NCBI GenBank assembly: GCA_039800005.1
Contig: JBDLRN010000037.1
Location: 1-49,979, forward strand
Reading direction: 5' to 3'
Source: Casp-actino8 sp039800005
Lineage (GTDB): Bacteria > Actinomycetota > Acidimicrobiia > Acidimicrobiales > Ilumatobacteraceae
DNA: 49,979 nt
How positions within the stretch are numbered: position 1 is the first letter of the stretch; each line of letters opens with the position of its first letter. The notes under the pieces are model-generated. The model was given only the letters and a program-made list of their open reading frames with translations, was not told the origin of the DNA and searched no databases. Below are positions 7,926 to 15,702 of the stretch, piece after piece. Position numbers and translations under genes: made by a program.

Positions 7926-8660
7926 TCACAGGCCAAGAAACCGAGGGGCTCGCTTCTCCTTGAAGGCGCGGCGCCCTTCGTCGGCATCACGGCTCCCCCA
8001 CGCCGCGAGCCTCGCGGCCTCGATCTCTTCGGCCGACGCGTCACTCGACGAACCCGCACCCATCAACGACTCGAGCGCGAGTTTGTGCGCGCGCACGGTG
8101 AGCGGCGCGAGATCGCTCAACGAACGCGCCCACTCGTGAGCCTCGCCCACGGTGCCGAGTCGATGCACGAATCCGCCCACGAGTTCGGCGCCCGTCGCCG
8201 CCTCACCGGTGAGAAGCATTCGACGCGCCACCGCCCCACCGGCTTCGATCATCACACGCGCGACCGTCCAACGATCGACCGCCAGTCCCAACTTGGCGGC
8301 CGGCACACCGAAACGGCTCTCGGCCGTCGCCATGCGCAGGTCGCACGCGGCCGCCAACTGCGTCCCCGCACCGAGGGCCGCACCGTCGACTGCCGCGATC
8401 GTGATCGCCGACGACGAACCGAGCGATTTCAGCACGCGCAACAGGGTCTCGGTGAACTCGCCGAGTTCCACACCGCCGAGATCGGCACCGCTGCAGAACG
8501 CCGGCGGCGCACCCGACAACACGATCACGCGTGCGTCACCGACATCCGACATCACACGTTCGATCTTCTGCAACGTGGTGAGGTCGACCGCATTGCGCGT
8601 CTCGGGTCGATCGATGGTGACCGACAGCACGTGATCGTTTCGCTCCACCCGAACTGCCAC
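7926..8660 (-). CDS. Enoyl-CoA hydratase/isomerase family protein, divergent active site
   Basis: The protein has 244 residues with the crotonase fold: RPETRNAVDL near the N-terminus, CSGADLGG (CoA and oxyanion region), AAVDGAALGAGTQLAAACD and FGVPAAKLGL. In classical enoyl-CoA hydratase the two catalytic glutamates lie in GGGxEL and GxPE. Here these positions read AGTQL (Gln) and GVPAAK (Ala), so ordinary hydratase chemistry is doubtful; an isomerase-like, hydrolase or other crotonase activity is possible. The GTG start is 29 bp from the divergent gene at 8690. Its stop abuts the sortase stop as TGATCA. Confidence 0.85.
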   Translation of the reverse strand: MAVRVERNDHVLSVTIDRPETRNAVDLTTLQKIERVMSDVGDARVIVLSGAPPAFCSGADLGGVELGEFTETLLRVLKSLGSSSAITIAAVDGAALGAGTQLAAACDLRMATAESRFGVPAAKLGLAVDRWTVARVMIEAGGAVARRMLLTGEAATGAELVGGFVHRLGTVGEAHEWARSLSDLAPLTVRAHKLALESLMGAGSSSDASAEEIEAARLAAWGSRDADEGRRAFKEKRAPRFLGL

Positions 8661-8689
8661 GAGCGAACCGTAGTCGCTAGGGTTCGCTC

Positions 8690-8965
8690 GTGAACCAAGC
8701 CGGCCGCGACCCCGCCGTCGATCCCGTCCGTGAGAAGCGCCAGCGCATCGCTCACCTCACGTTGATCGCCAATCGAGTCGGATACCTGCTCTTCGCCGTC
8801 GCCATCGCTCTCTTCGTCATGGCCTTCGTCCTCGGGTTCAAAGGCCCCATGGTCACCGCGATCACGGTGTGCCTGGTCGTGGGCTCGATTCTTCTCGCTC
8901 CGGCCATCGTGCTCGGCTACGCCGTGAAAGCCGCCGAACGAGACGACCGCGAACGCGGACTCTGA
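8690..8965 (+). CDS. Small two-helix membrane protein
   Basis: The protein has 91 residues: a polar basic N-terminus (REKRQRIAHLT), two hydrophobic helices (about 33-50 and 54-77, separated by GFKGP) and a charged C-terminus KAAERDDRERGL. I do not recognise a named family. The GTG start at 8690 lies close to the divergent enoyl-CoA hydratase-like gene. The next gene, a TetR regulator, begins 27 bp after its stop on the same strand, so the two may be co-transcribed. Confidence 0.7.
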   Translation: MNQAGRDPAVDPVREKRQRIAHLTLIANRVGYLLFAVAIALFVMAFVLGFKGPMVTAITVCLVVGSILLAPAIVLGYAVKAAERDDRERGL

Positions 8966-8992
8966 ACCCACCCCGGGTACCATCGTCGACGT

Positions 8993-9595
8993 ATGGCCAT
9001 GCGCATGCCCGCCGCCGAGAGGCGTGAACAGTTGCTCGCCGTGGCTCTCGACGTGTTCGCTCACGAAGGTTTCCACGAGACGTCGATGAACGACGTGGCC
9101 GACGCAGCCGGCATCACCAAGCCAGTTCTCTACCAGCACTTCGAATCGAAACGCGAGTTGTATCTCGCCGTCATCGAAGAGGCCGGTCGTCGCATGATCG
9201 AGGCCATCGGCCACGAGTCACTCGCGACGGCCGACGAGCGCGAGCGCACTCGTCGCGGTTTCGCCGCCTATTTCCGCTGGGTCTCCGACGACCACGACGC
9301 GTTCCGGGTCCTGTTCGCCAGCGGATCGCGTCGCGATCCCGAGTTCAACGAAGTGGTTCGCTCGTTCACGGCGCAGATCGCCGACCTCATCGAACCCCTC
9401 ATCACCGCCGACATCGAACCGGATCACCGTCGCACTCTCGCCTACGCCATCGTCGGCATGACCGAAGGCGTGTCACGTCGACTCGTCGAGAGCGGCGACG
9501 ACTTCGATCCCGACCTGGTTGCTCGTCAGGTGAGCGATCTGGCCTGGGCCGGTCTGCGCGCCGCCCAACGTCCGGCCTCGAAGACCCTCAACTGA
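8993..9595 (+). CDS. TetR-family transcriptional regulator
   Basis: The protein has 200 residues. The N-terminal domain is a textbook TetR helix-turn-helix: EQLLAVALDVFAHEGFHETS, then MNDVADAAGITKPVLYQHF at about 32-50, followed by ESKRELYLAVI. The C-terminal ligand-binding region (FRWVSDDHDAFRVLFAS onward) is helical and unspecific. ATG 8993 starts it, with a second in-frame ATG six bases later. It is followed after 18 bp by a convergent methyltransferase. Nearby fatty acyl-CoA genes (enoyl-CoA hydratase-like, TesB) make a lipid-related role conceivable, but nothing in the sequence shows the ligand. Confidence 0.9.
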   Translation: MAMRMPAAERREQLLAVALDVFAHEGFHETSMNDVADAAGITKPVLYQHFESKRELYLAVIEEAGRRMIEAIGHESLATADERERTRRGFAAYFRWVSDDHDAFRVLFASGSRRDPEFNEVVRSFTAQIADLIEPLITADIEPDHRRTLAYAIVGMTEGVSRRLVESGDDFDPDLVARQVSDLAWAGLRAAQRPASKTLN

Positions 9596-9613
9596 GACAC
9601 GTCGAATCGCACG

Positions 9614-10198
9614 TCACACGCGTCGCAACACACGCAGACTGCCCGTGGCCGACACCTCGGTGAAGAGCCCGCTCCGCAAAGCCGGCAGGTAGATGTCCTC
9701 GTAGGGGGGTCGCCCGCCGTCGGCCGGATCGGGGAACACGTCGTGAATGGCGAGCGTTCCACCCGGCACCACGAGCGGAGTCCAGAGTCGGTAGTCGAGG
9801 CGTGCCGGTTCGACACCGTGTCCGCCGTCGATGAACAAGAACGACAACGGAGTCGCCCAGGCCCGGGCCACGACCGGTGACTCGCCCACCACGGCGATCA
9901 CCACGTCGTCGAGACCCGCGCGGCGGATCGTGCGTCGGAAGTGCGGCAACGTGTCGAGCCGCCCGGTCTCGGGATCGACGAGCGACGTGTCGTGCCACTC
10001 CCAACCGGGTTGATTCTCCTCCGAGCCGTAGTGATGGTCGACGGCGAACACGACCGTACGACTCTCGCGCGCCGCGGCACCGAGCCACACCGTGGAACGT
10101 CCGCAGTACGAACCGACTTCGAGAAACGGAAGTCCGGGCACCGACGCGGCCGCAGCACACGCCGCGTCGTACAGCGCATCGCCTTCGTCCGGAGGCAT
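9614..10198 (-). CDS. Class I SAM-dependent methyltransferase (Methyltransf_24-like)
   Basis: The protein has 194 residues from ATG 10198. Motif I is LPFLEVGSYCGRSTVWLG (23-40), followed by the acidic motif AVDHHYGS, a central FLFIDGGHG strand and GGTLAIHDVF, the pattern of the Methyltransf_24 group. The substrate is unknown. The reading frame stays open upstream for 17 codons to the nitroreductase stop TGA (10250-10252), and this stretch (ELRAVALSATGF) looks coding, as homologous proteins have a helix before motif I. It holds no ATG, GTG or TTG, so the real start may be CTG 10234 or CTG 10219, or else ATG 10198. Confidence 0.82.
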   Translation of the reverse strand: MPPDEGDALYDAACAAAASVPGLPFLEVGSYCGRSTVWLGAAARESRTVVFAVDHHYGSEENQPGWEWHDTSLVDPETGRLDTLPHFRRTIRRAGLDDVVIAVVGESPVVARAWATPLSFLFIDGGHGVEPARLDYRLWTPLVVPGGTLAIHDVFPDPADGGRPPYEDIYLPALRSGLFTEVSATGSLRVLRRV

Positions 10199-10249
10199 GA
10201 AGCCGGTCGCCGACAGAGCGACGGCCCGCAGTTCAGCGTCGATGACCGA

Positions 10250-10909
10250 TCACCACGTGTCCCAGTGGATGATCGAATCGGCCGACGGACGCTTGGCCGG
10301 CTTGAAATCGGTCCCCTTCGTGAACGCCAACGGCGACAGACACACCTGCTGCACCGACTCGAACGGAATGCCGAGCACGTCGGCCACCTGCTGCTCCATC
10401 ATGAGGTGCACCGTGGTCCACGAGGTGCCGAGACCGCGCGCGCGAGCGGCGAGCATGAAACTCCACATCGCCGGCAACACGTTGCCCATGATCGATGACA
10501 CCATCATCCCGGGCATGCCGTCGGCGCGCGCACCCTGGGTGCAACCGACCACGAGAACCGGCGCCTCACCCATGTGGTCACCGAGATAGTCGGCAGAATC
10601 GGCCGAACGCTGCTGCTGGGCGTTGGCACCTTCGTCACCCTTGTCGATCGATCGGATGTACACGCCGTCCATCGACTGATAGATCGAATAACACTGGCGG
10701 TAGATCTCGCCGATCGCCTTGCGCTTGGCCTCGTCGCGCACCACCACGAACTGCATGGTCATGTTGTTGGAACCCGACGGCGACTGCATGGCCATCTCGA
10801 CGCACTCGCGCACCAACTCGTCGGGCACCGACCGTGAGAAGTCGAGCCGCTTACGCACCGCCCGGGTGGTCGACAGGAGTTGATCGGGATCGAGCGGGAG
10901 CAGAGCCAT
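10250..10909 (-). CDS. Nitroreductase-family FMN flavoprotein
   Basis: The protein has 219 residues. The N-terminal TTRAVRKRLDFSRSVPDELV and MQSPSGSNNMTMQFVVV are the FMN-binding start of nitroreductases, and LGTSWTTVHLMMEQQVADVLGIP with VCLSPLAF is the conserved C-terminal half. The protein ends in a typical IHWDTW. These enzymes reduce nitro groups, quinones or other electron acceptors with NAD(P)H; the substrate cannot be told. The ATG at 10909 is divergent from the tesB gene with 123 bp between them. The following methyltransferase lies in the same frame just after the stop. Confidence 0.9.
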   Translation of the reverse strand: MALLPLDPDQLLSTTRAVRKRLDFSRSVPDELVRECVEMAMQSPSGSNNMTMQFVVVRDEAKRKAIGEIYRQCYSIYQSMDGVYIRSIDKGDEGANAQQQRSADSADYLGDHMGEAPVLVVGCTQGARADGMPGMMVSSIMGNVLPAMWSFMLAARARGLGTSWTTVHLMMEQQVADVLGIPFESVQQVCLSPLAFTKGTDFKPAKRPSADSIIHWDTW

Positions 10910-11032
10910 GGGGCGACCCTAGCCCTCCCCGCCGGGGACTCGTTCGGTCGAGTCGATCGGGCGAACCGGTCCGGCACACCCCTCCCGGGATTCCGTCGCC
11001 CGGGGCACCCCGTGTCGTGCGAGAATGCCCTC

Positions 11033-11884
11033 GTGTCCGACACTCTCCAAGGTCTGATCGACCTCCTCGATCTCGAACCCATCGAGGTCAACATCTTCCG
11101 CGGGCGTTCACCCCAGGAGAATCGCCAGCGGGTCTTCGGCGGCCAAGTGGCCGGCCAGGCACTCGTCGCCGCCTCGCGCACAGTCGACGACCGCGACCGA
11201 CGCGTCCACTCGATCCACGCCTACTTCCTGCGACCCGGCGACCCAACGGCACCGATCCTCTACGACGTCGACCGCATTCGCGACGGCCGCAGTTTCAGCA
11301 CCCGGCGCGTGGTCGCCATTCAGCACGGACAGGCGATCTTCAACCTGCAGGCCAGCTTCCACTCCCATGAAGAGGGCATGTCGTACCAGACCGAGATGCC
11401 GGTCGTGGTTCCGGCCGAATCGCTTCCCGATTTCAAGACCCGTATGGCACCGCACAAGGACCTGCTCGGTGAGTGGTTCGAGCGACCCCGACCGATCGAC
11501 GTGCGCTACGTGGAAGGCGATCCGATGTCGCGTTCACGCGTTCCCACCGATCGCCAGCAGGTGTGGTTGCGCGCCGACGGCCGTCTACCCGACGATCCCA
11601 CTCTGCACGCGTGCATCGTCACCTACGCGAGCGACATGACACTTCTCGACACCACTCTCCTGCCGCACGGCCTCAACTGGACCGACAACGTGCAGATGGC
11701 CAGTCTCGATCACGCGATGTGGTTCCATCGCCCGTTCCGAGCCGACGAGTGGCTGCTCTACGACCAGAGCACACCCACCACCTCGCACGCGCGTGGCCTG
11801 GCCACCGGATCGATCTACACGCAAGACGGTCAGTTGGCGATCAGTGTGGTGCAGGAAGGTCTCATCCGACGCGAACGTTCGTGA
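11033..11884 (+). CDS. tesB: Acyl-CoA thioesterase II (TesB type)
   Basis: The protein has 283 residues with two hotdog domains. Recognisable are VFGGQVAGQALVAA, HSIHAYFLRPGD and IQHGQAIFNLQASFH in the first domain, and TYASDMTLLDT, MASLDHAMWFHRPF and GSIYTQDGQLAISVVQEGL in the second. These carry the Asp, Thr/Ser and Gln expected for the TesB active site. It hydrolyses acyl-CoA to free acid and CoA. The GTG start at 11033 is chosen because the protein then begins VSDTLQGLIDLLDLEPIE as in the family. The stop overlaps the next start (TGATG), so the lipoprotein gene is coupled to it. Confidence 0.92.
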   Translation: MSDTLQGLIDLLDLEPIEVNIFRGRSPQENRQRVFGGQVAGQALVAASRTVDDRDRRVHSIHAYFLRPGDPTAPILYDVDRIRDGRSFSTRRVVAIQHGQAIFNLQASFHSHEEGMSYQTEMPVVVPAESLPDFKTRMAPHKDLLGEWFERPRPIDVRYVEGDPMSRSRVPTDRQQVWLRADGRLPDDPTLHACIVTYASDMTLLDTTLLPHGLNWTDNVQMASLDHAMWFHRPFRADEWLLYDQSTPTTSHARGLATGSIYTQDGQLAISVVQEGLIRRERS

Positions 11885-13095
11885 TGCGAGCGCGTCTCGG
11901 CATCGCCGTCGCACTGGCCGTCGTCGCGAGTGCGTGCAGTTCGTCGAACGACCCGACCAGCGAGGTCGCTGTCGATCCGTCGGTGTTGCTACCAATGTCC
12001 ACCGAACCACCGAACGTCCTCCCCACCACACCCGCCGAATCGACTTCGGCGACGGCCACCACCGAGCCGTCACGCGCCCCGTCGCTCGCCGTCACTCTCG
12101 GTGCACCGATCGAGGGATGGGACGAGCCGGTCGACCTGGCCGACTGGGCCGGCCGTCAGACCCACGTCGTCGAACGTGCCGGCACCATCCGACGCATGAA
12201 CGACGACGGCACGCCGGGTGACGTCTTGCTCGACATCTCCGATCTCACCGAGGCCGGCGGCGAGCGAGGCCTGCTCGGACTCGCCCACTCTCCCGACGGC
12301 ACTCGCGCCTTCGTCGACTACACCGATCTCGACGGCCACACCGTCGTGGCGCGTTACGACGTGAACGACGACGGATCGTTCGACATCGCGTCAGGCCGAA
12401 CGTTGCTCACCATCGAACAGCCCTACGCCAATCACAACGGCGGTGATCTGGTCGTCACGCCCGACGGCGCCGATCTGTTCGTGTTCACCGGCGACGGCGG
12501 CTCGGGGGGCGACCCCGATCGCGAATCACTCGACGCAACGTCGCTGCTCGGCAAGGTGGTGCGACTCGATCCGCTGAGCGACTCACCATCTCCCGACGTG
12601 TGGGCAGTCGGTCTGCGCAACCCGTGGCGCGTGTCGCTCGACCCGTGGACGTCCGATCTCTGGATCGCCGACGTCGGACAGGGCGAACTCGAAGAGGTCA
12701 ACTACGTCGACCTCGGTGACCTGCGCGGCTCGTCGTTCGGTTGGAGCGCCTTCGAGGGCACCCGTGCCTTCAACGACGATCAACTCGAACTCCATCGTGC
12801 GTATCGGGAAGTGATGCCGGTGTTCGAGTACGAGCACGTCGACGGCGACTGCTCGATCTCGGGTGGTTCGGTGATCCGCGACGAGTCGGTCGACGTGGTC
12901 GGCGACTGGTATCTCTTCTCCGACTTCTGCAGCGGAGTGGTCAGGGCCTTGTGCGTCGAACCCGGTGGACTCGACACCTGCGGGCTGCTCGCACTCGGGA
13001 AGGTGCCGTCGTCGGTGGGTGTTCTCGCCGATCACCGTCAGCGTCTGTGGGTGCTGTCGCTCGACGGACTGCTGGTGCCGATCATCGGCCAGTGA
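11884..13095 (+). CDS. Glucose/sorbosone dehydrogenase-type beta-propeller lipoprotein
   Basis: The protein has 403 residues. It starts MRARLGIAVALAVVASACSS, a lipoprotein signal with lipobox ASAC, then a Thr/Pro-rich linker. The propeller domain shows GLLGLAHSPDG, ANHNGGDLVVTPDG, LFVFTGDGG, GKVVRLDP, VGLRNPWRVSLDP, LWIADVGQGELEEVN and YEH..GDCSISGG, the pattern of GSDH/PQQ-dependent sugar dehydrogenases. It acts outside the membrane, probably oxidising a sugar with a quinone cofactor. ATG 11884 overlaps the tesB stop. The 3' end overlaps the convergent crotonase gene by 14 bp. Confidence 0.88.
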   Translation: MRARLGIAVALAVVASACSSSNDPTSEVAVDPSVLLPMSTEPPNVLPTTPAESTSATATTEPSRAPSLAVTLGAPIEGWDEPVDLADWAGRQTHVVERAGTIRRMNDDGTPGDVLLDISDLTEAGGERGLLGLAHSPDGTRAFVDYTDLDGHTVVARYDVNDDGSFDIASGRTLLTIEQPYANHNGGDLVVTPDGADLFVFTGDGGSGGDPDRESLDATSLLGKVVRLDPLSDSPSPDVWAVGLRNPWRVSLDPWTSDLWIADVGQGELEEVNYVDLGDLRGSSFGWSAFEGTRAFNDDQLELHRAYREVMPVFEYEHVDGDCSISGGSVIRDESVDVVGDWYLFSDFCSGVVRALCVEPGGLDTCGLLALGKVPSSVGVLADHRQRLWVLSLDGLLVPIIGQ

Positions 13096-13882
13096 AGTTC
13101 GGCGGCCGCTTCTCGAGAAACGCGCGCACGCCCTCGCGGTGATCGGCGGTGGCGAACAATTCGCCGAGCGTGGACGACACCCAGGCTCCGAGCGCGGTCC
13201 AGTCGGGGTCGAGTGTGTCGCGCAGTCCGGCCTTCAAGCGCTGCACGGCCAGCGGCGGATTGGCGGCGATCCGCGCGGCGAGCGCCAGGGCAGTGGGCAT
13301 GAGGTCGTCATGGGGAACGACGCGCGAGACGAGTCCGATGTGGTGCGCGGTGGCCGCGTCGATCACGTCGCCGGTGAAGAGAAGTTCGGCGGCCTTCTCG
13401 CGGCCGACCAGTTGGGCGAGTCGTCCGATGCCGGCCACATCGGACACCAGACCGCGCAACACGAACAGTTCCCCGAATTTGGCCTTCTCGCTCGCCACGC
13501 GAATGTCGGCCATGAGGGCCAATTCCATTCCCCAACCCACTGCGGCGCCGTTGACGGCGGCGATCACCGGCAGATCGGAGTACAACAGGGCGCCGGCGGC
13601 TGGTGTGAGGCGTGGTGTGCGATCGACGGCGACCGGCGCCTTTCCGGCCTCGCCGCCGCCCATCACCTGACGGACGTCGTCACCACTGCAGAACGCCGGG
13701 TCGGCACCGGTGATGACCAGACATCGAGCACCGCGGGTCGGGGCATCGCGCACGAGTCGTTCGAGTTCGGCGTACATGCCGTGGGTCAGGGCGTTGCGGG
13801 CCTCGGATCGATCGAGGGTGATCACGCCGACGTGTTCGCCGACGACTTCGAAACGAATGTCGTCCGGCGAGGCCGGCGACAT
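13082..13882 (-). CDS. Enoyl-CoA hydratase/isomerase family protein
   Basis: The protein has 266 residues of the crotonase family: LDRSEARNALTHGMYAEL, CSGDDVRQVMGGG, AAVNGAAVGWGMELALMAD, FGELFVLRGLVSDVAG and LFTGDVIDAATAHHIGLV. The first catalytic glutamate is present in WGMEL, but the second position, normally in GxPE, reads GELF, so the exact reaction is uncertain. It ends in EKRPPNFTGR, similar to the EKRAPRFLGL end of the other crotonase gene in this window. Its ATG overlaps the mreB stop by one base (TGATG), so it is the downstream partner of mreB. Confidence 0.88.
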   Translation of the reverse strand: MSPASPDDIRFEVVGEHVGVITLDRSEARNALTHGMYAELERLVRDAPTRGARCLVITGADPAFCSGDDVRQVMGGGEAGKAPVAVDRTPRLTPAAGALLYSDLPVIAAVNGAAVGWGMELALMADIRVASEKAKFGELFVLRGLVSDVAGIGRLAQLVGREKAAELLFTGDVIDAATAHHIGLVSRVVPHDDLMPTALALAARIAANPPLAVQRLKAGLRDTLDPDWTALGAWVSSTLGELFATADHREGVRAFLEKRPPNFTGR

Positions 13883-14886
13883 CAGCGTCGCTGCCCCATG
13901 AACATGCGCTTCAAGGCGTCGTAGTTCTCGATGCAGTGTCCGGCGCCGAGCACCACTGCCTCGAGCGGCATGTTCGACATGCGAACCGGCACCTGCGTCT
14001 CGCGCTCGATGCGATCGGCCAACCCTCGCAACAGGCCGCCACCACCGACGAGATACATGCCGCGCACGAGGAAGTCCTGCGCGAGTTCGGGCGGCGCCTT
14101 GGCGAGACAGCGAACCACCGACTGCACGATCTGTGTCACCACGTCGTCGATCGCGTACCGAATCTCCTCCGGTGTGAGGATCACGGTCTTGGGCAGGCCC
14201 ATCATGAGGTCGCGTCCACTGACTTCGGCCTCGACTTCGTCGGGAGTGGCGGCCGCCGAACCGATGGCCACCTTGATCTCCTCGGCCGTGCGCTCTCCGA
14301 TCGCGATGCCGTGCTCGCGACGTACGTAGTTCTGGATCGCGTTGTCGATGTCGAAACTGCCCACGCGCACCGCTTCGAGAGCCACGATGCCACCGAGGCT
14401 GATCACGGCCGTCTCGCTCGTGCCGCCACCGATGTCGATGACCATGTTGCCGACCGGTTCGTCGATGGGCAGGTTGGCGCCGATGGCCGCCGCCATGGGC
14501 TGCTCGATCAGCTGAGCATCGGCCGCACCGGCCCGACGGGCGGCGTCGGTCACGGCCCGCCGTTCGACCTCGGTGATGGCCGAGGGGACGCAGATGACCA
14601 CCTTGGGACGGGTGAACCGGCTGACGCCGACCCGCTGCAGGAGTAGGCGGATCATGCGTTCGGTGACGTCGAAGTCGGTGATGGCGCCACCCCGGAGGGG
14701 TCGCACGGCGACGATGTAGCCAGGGGTGCGGCCGATCATGTTCCAGGCCTCGTGGCCGGTCGCCAGCACCTCGCCGGTCTGCCGGTTGAGCGCGATGACC
14801 GACGGCTCGTTGAGCACGATGCCGCGCCCCTTCATGTAGACGAGGGTGTTGGCGGTGCCGAGGTCGATGGCGAGGTCACGAGCCAT
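13882..14886 (-). CDS. mreB: MreB rod-shape actin homologue
   Basis: The protein has 334 residues with the actin-fold motifs of MreB: LAIDLGTANTLVY (phosphate 1), GRTPGYIVAVRPLRGGAITDFD, PSAITEVERRAV, LIEQPMAAAIGA, VIDIGGGTSETAVISLGG (phosphate 2) and MYLVGGGGLLRGL (adenosine). MreB filaments direct lateral wall synthesis at the membrane. The start is ATG 14886 (MARDLAIDLGTANT), with AGGTG upstream; a start three codons earlier is possible. No mreC, mreD, rodA or penicillin-binding protein gene is adjacent. It overlaps the preceding small membrane protein gene by 11 nt. Confidence 0.95.
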   Translation of the reverse strand: MARDLAIDLGTANTLVYMKGRGIVLNEPSVIALNRQTGEVLATGHEAWNMIGRTPGYIVAVRPLRGGAITDFDVTERMIRLLLQRVGVSRFTRPKVVICVPSAITEVERRAVTDAARRAGAADAQLIEQPMAAAIGANLPIDEPVGNMVIDIGGGTSETAVISLGGIVALEAVRVGSFDIDNAIQNYVRREHGIAIGERTAEEIKVAIGSAAATPDEVEAEVSGRDLMMGLPKTVILTPEEIRYAIDDVVTQIVQSVVRCLAKAPPELAQDFLVRGMYLVGGGGLLRGLADRIERETQVPVRMSNMPLEAVVLGAGHCIENYDALKRMFMGQRR

Positions 14887-15106
14887 GGCGCACACCTGGA
14901 TCGTCGGGCTCGGTCGGACGCTTGGGTTGGATCTGAGGCGACTGCATGCGATCGATCACTTGGCGACGCGCTTCGGGTGACAGTGCATCGAGATGTTTGC
15001 GGAACGACGCCACGCCGTCGTCACTCGACGGCGTACGACGGGCGATGGCCAACGCCAAGAAGATGCCGACGCACACGACGACGATGCCGACGAGAACGAC
15101 GGTCAT
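14876..15106 (-). CDS. Small single-pass membrane protein between moaE and mreB
   Basis: The protein has 76 residues from ATG 15106. One membrane helix (TVVLVGIVVVCVGIFLALAI, 2-21) is followed by a cytoplasmic tail with FRKHLDALSPEARRQVIDRM. The start overlaps the moaE stop as ATGA and the end overlaps mreB by 11 nt, so it is translated between the two. I know no name for it. Its coupling to mreB suggests a role near the cell envelope, but that is inference from position only. Confidence 0.72.
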   Translation of the reverse strand: MTVVLVGIVVVCVGIFLALAIARRTPSSDDGVASFRKHLDALSPEARRQVIDRMQSPQIQPKRPTEPDDPGVRHGS

Positions 15107-15621
15107 CGCGCCGAGACTCCGTCGCTCGCGACGTCGCTCGACGAGACGTTCTCGGGTCGGGTGATTTCGTTCGAACCGGTTCCCCAGTCGCGTCCGCCCG
15201 ACCACTCCTCCAACTTCCAGATCGGAGCGGCCGACTTCACGGCATCGATCGCGAAGCGAGCCGCCGTGAAGGCGTCGGGTCGGTGCGGTGCCGAGACCGC
15301 GACCACGACCGAACTCTCGCCGAGTTCGAGCCGACCGACACGATGCCAGAGCACCACGCGACCGAGATCGGACCAACGAACTCGCATTTCGTCGACGATC
15401 GCGGCGAAGCGCGGCAACACCTGCTCGTCGTACGCCTCGTAGACCAAGTGGGTCACACCGTCGCGGCGCACTCCGGCTTCTTCCGCATGATCACGCACGG
15501 TGCCGGAGAACACGACCACTGCACCGCACTCGGGTCGGACCGCCCAGTCGTGAGCCTCGCCGATCGACAGGACATCGGACGTGAGAGCGAACCAGTGATC
15601 GTCCGTCCGGGAGGTCAGCAC
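15103..15621 (-). CDS. moaE: Molybdopterin synthase catalytic subunit MoaE
   Basis: The protein has 172 residues. Family motifs are CGAVVVFSGTVRDH, LVYEAYDEQVLP, VVLWHRVGRLELGESSVVVAVSAPHR and FAIDAVKSAAPIWKLEEW, the last with the two lysines (129 and 136) expected in the active site. MoaE with MoaD inserts the dithiolene sulfurs into precursor Z. No moaD or other molybdenum cofactor gene is in the window. The start is GTG 15621; the very long upstream open frame runs antisense through two real plus-strand and minus-strand genes and is not coding. It begins 81 bp from a divergent gene. Confidence 0.9.
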   Translation of the reverse strand: MLTSRTDDHWFALTSDVLSIGEAHDWAVRPECGAVVVFSGTVRDHAEEAGVRRDGVTHLVYEAYDEQVLPRFAAIVDEMRVRWSDLGRVVLWHRVGRLELGESSVVVAVSAPHRPDAFTAARFAIDAVKSAAPIWKLEEWSGGRDWGTGSNEITRPENVSSSDVASDGVSAR

Positions 15622-15702
15622 ACCGTGATCGTATCGGGGATGGCCACACGCCGTCCGAGGGCTGGCCGACAACACTTCCGTGCGAACGATCACTAATCTC
15701 CC

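Noticed and set aside
10250..10252. Stop-codon read-through (or selenocysteine) joining nitroreductase and methyltransferase
   Set aside because: The nitroreductase ends in a typical family C-terminus and no SECIS-like hairpin is evident after the TGA; separate genes explain the data better.
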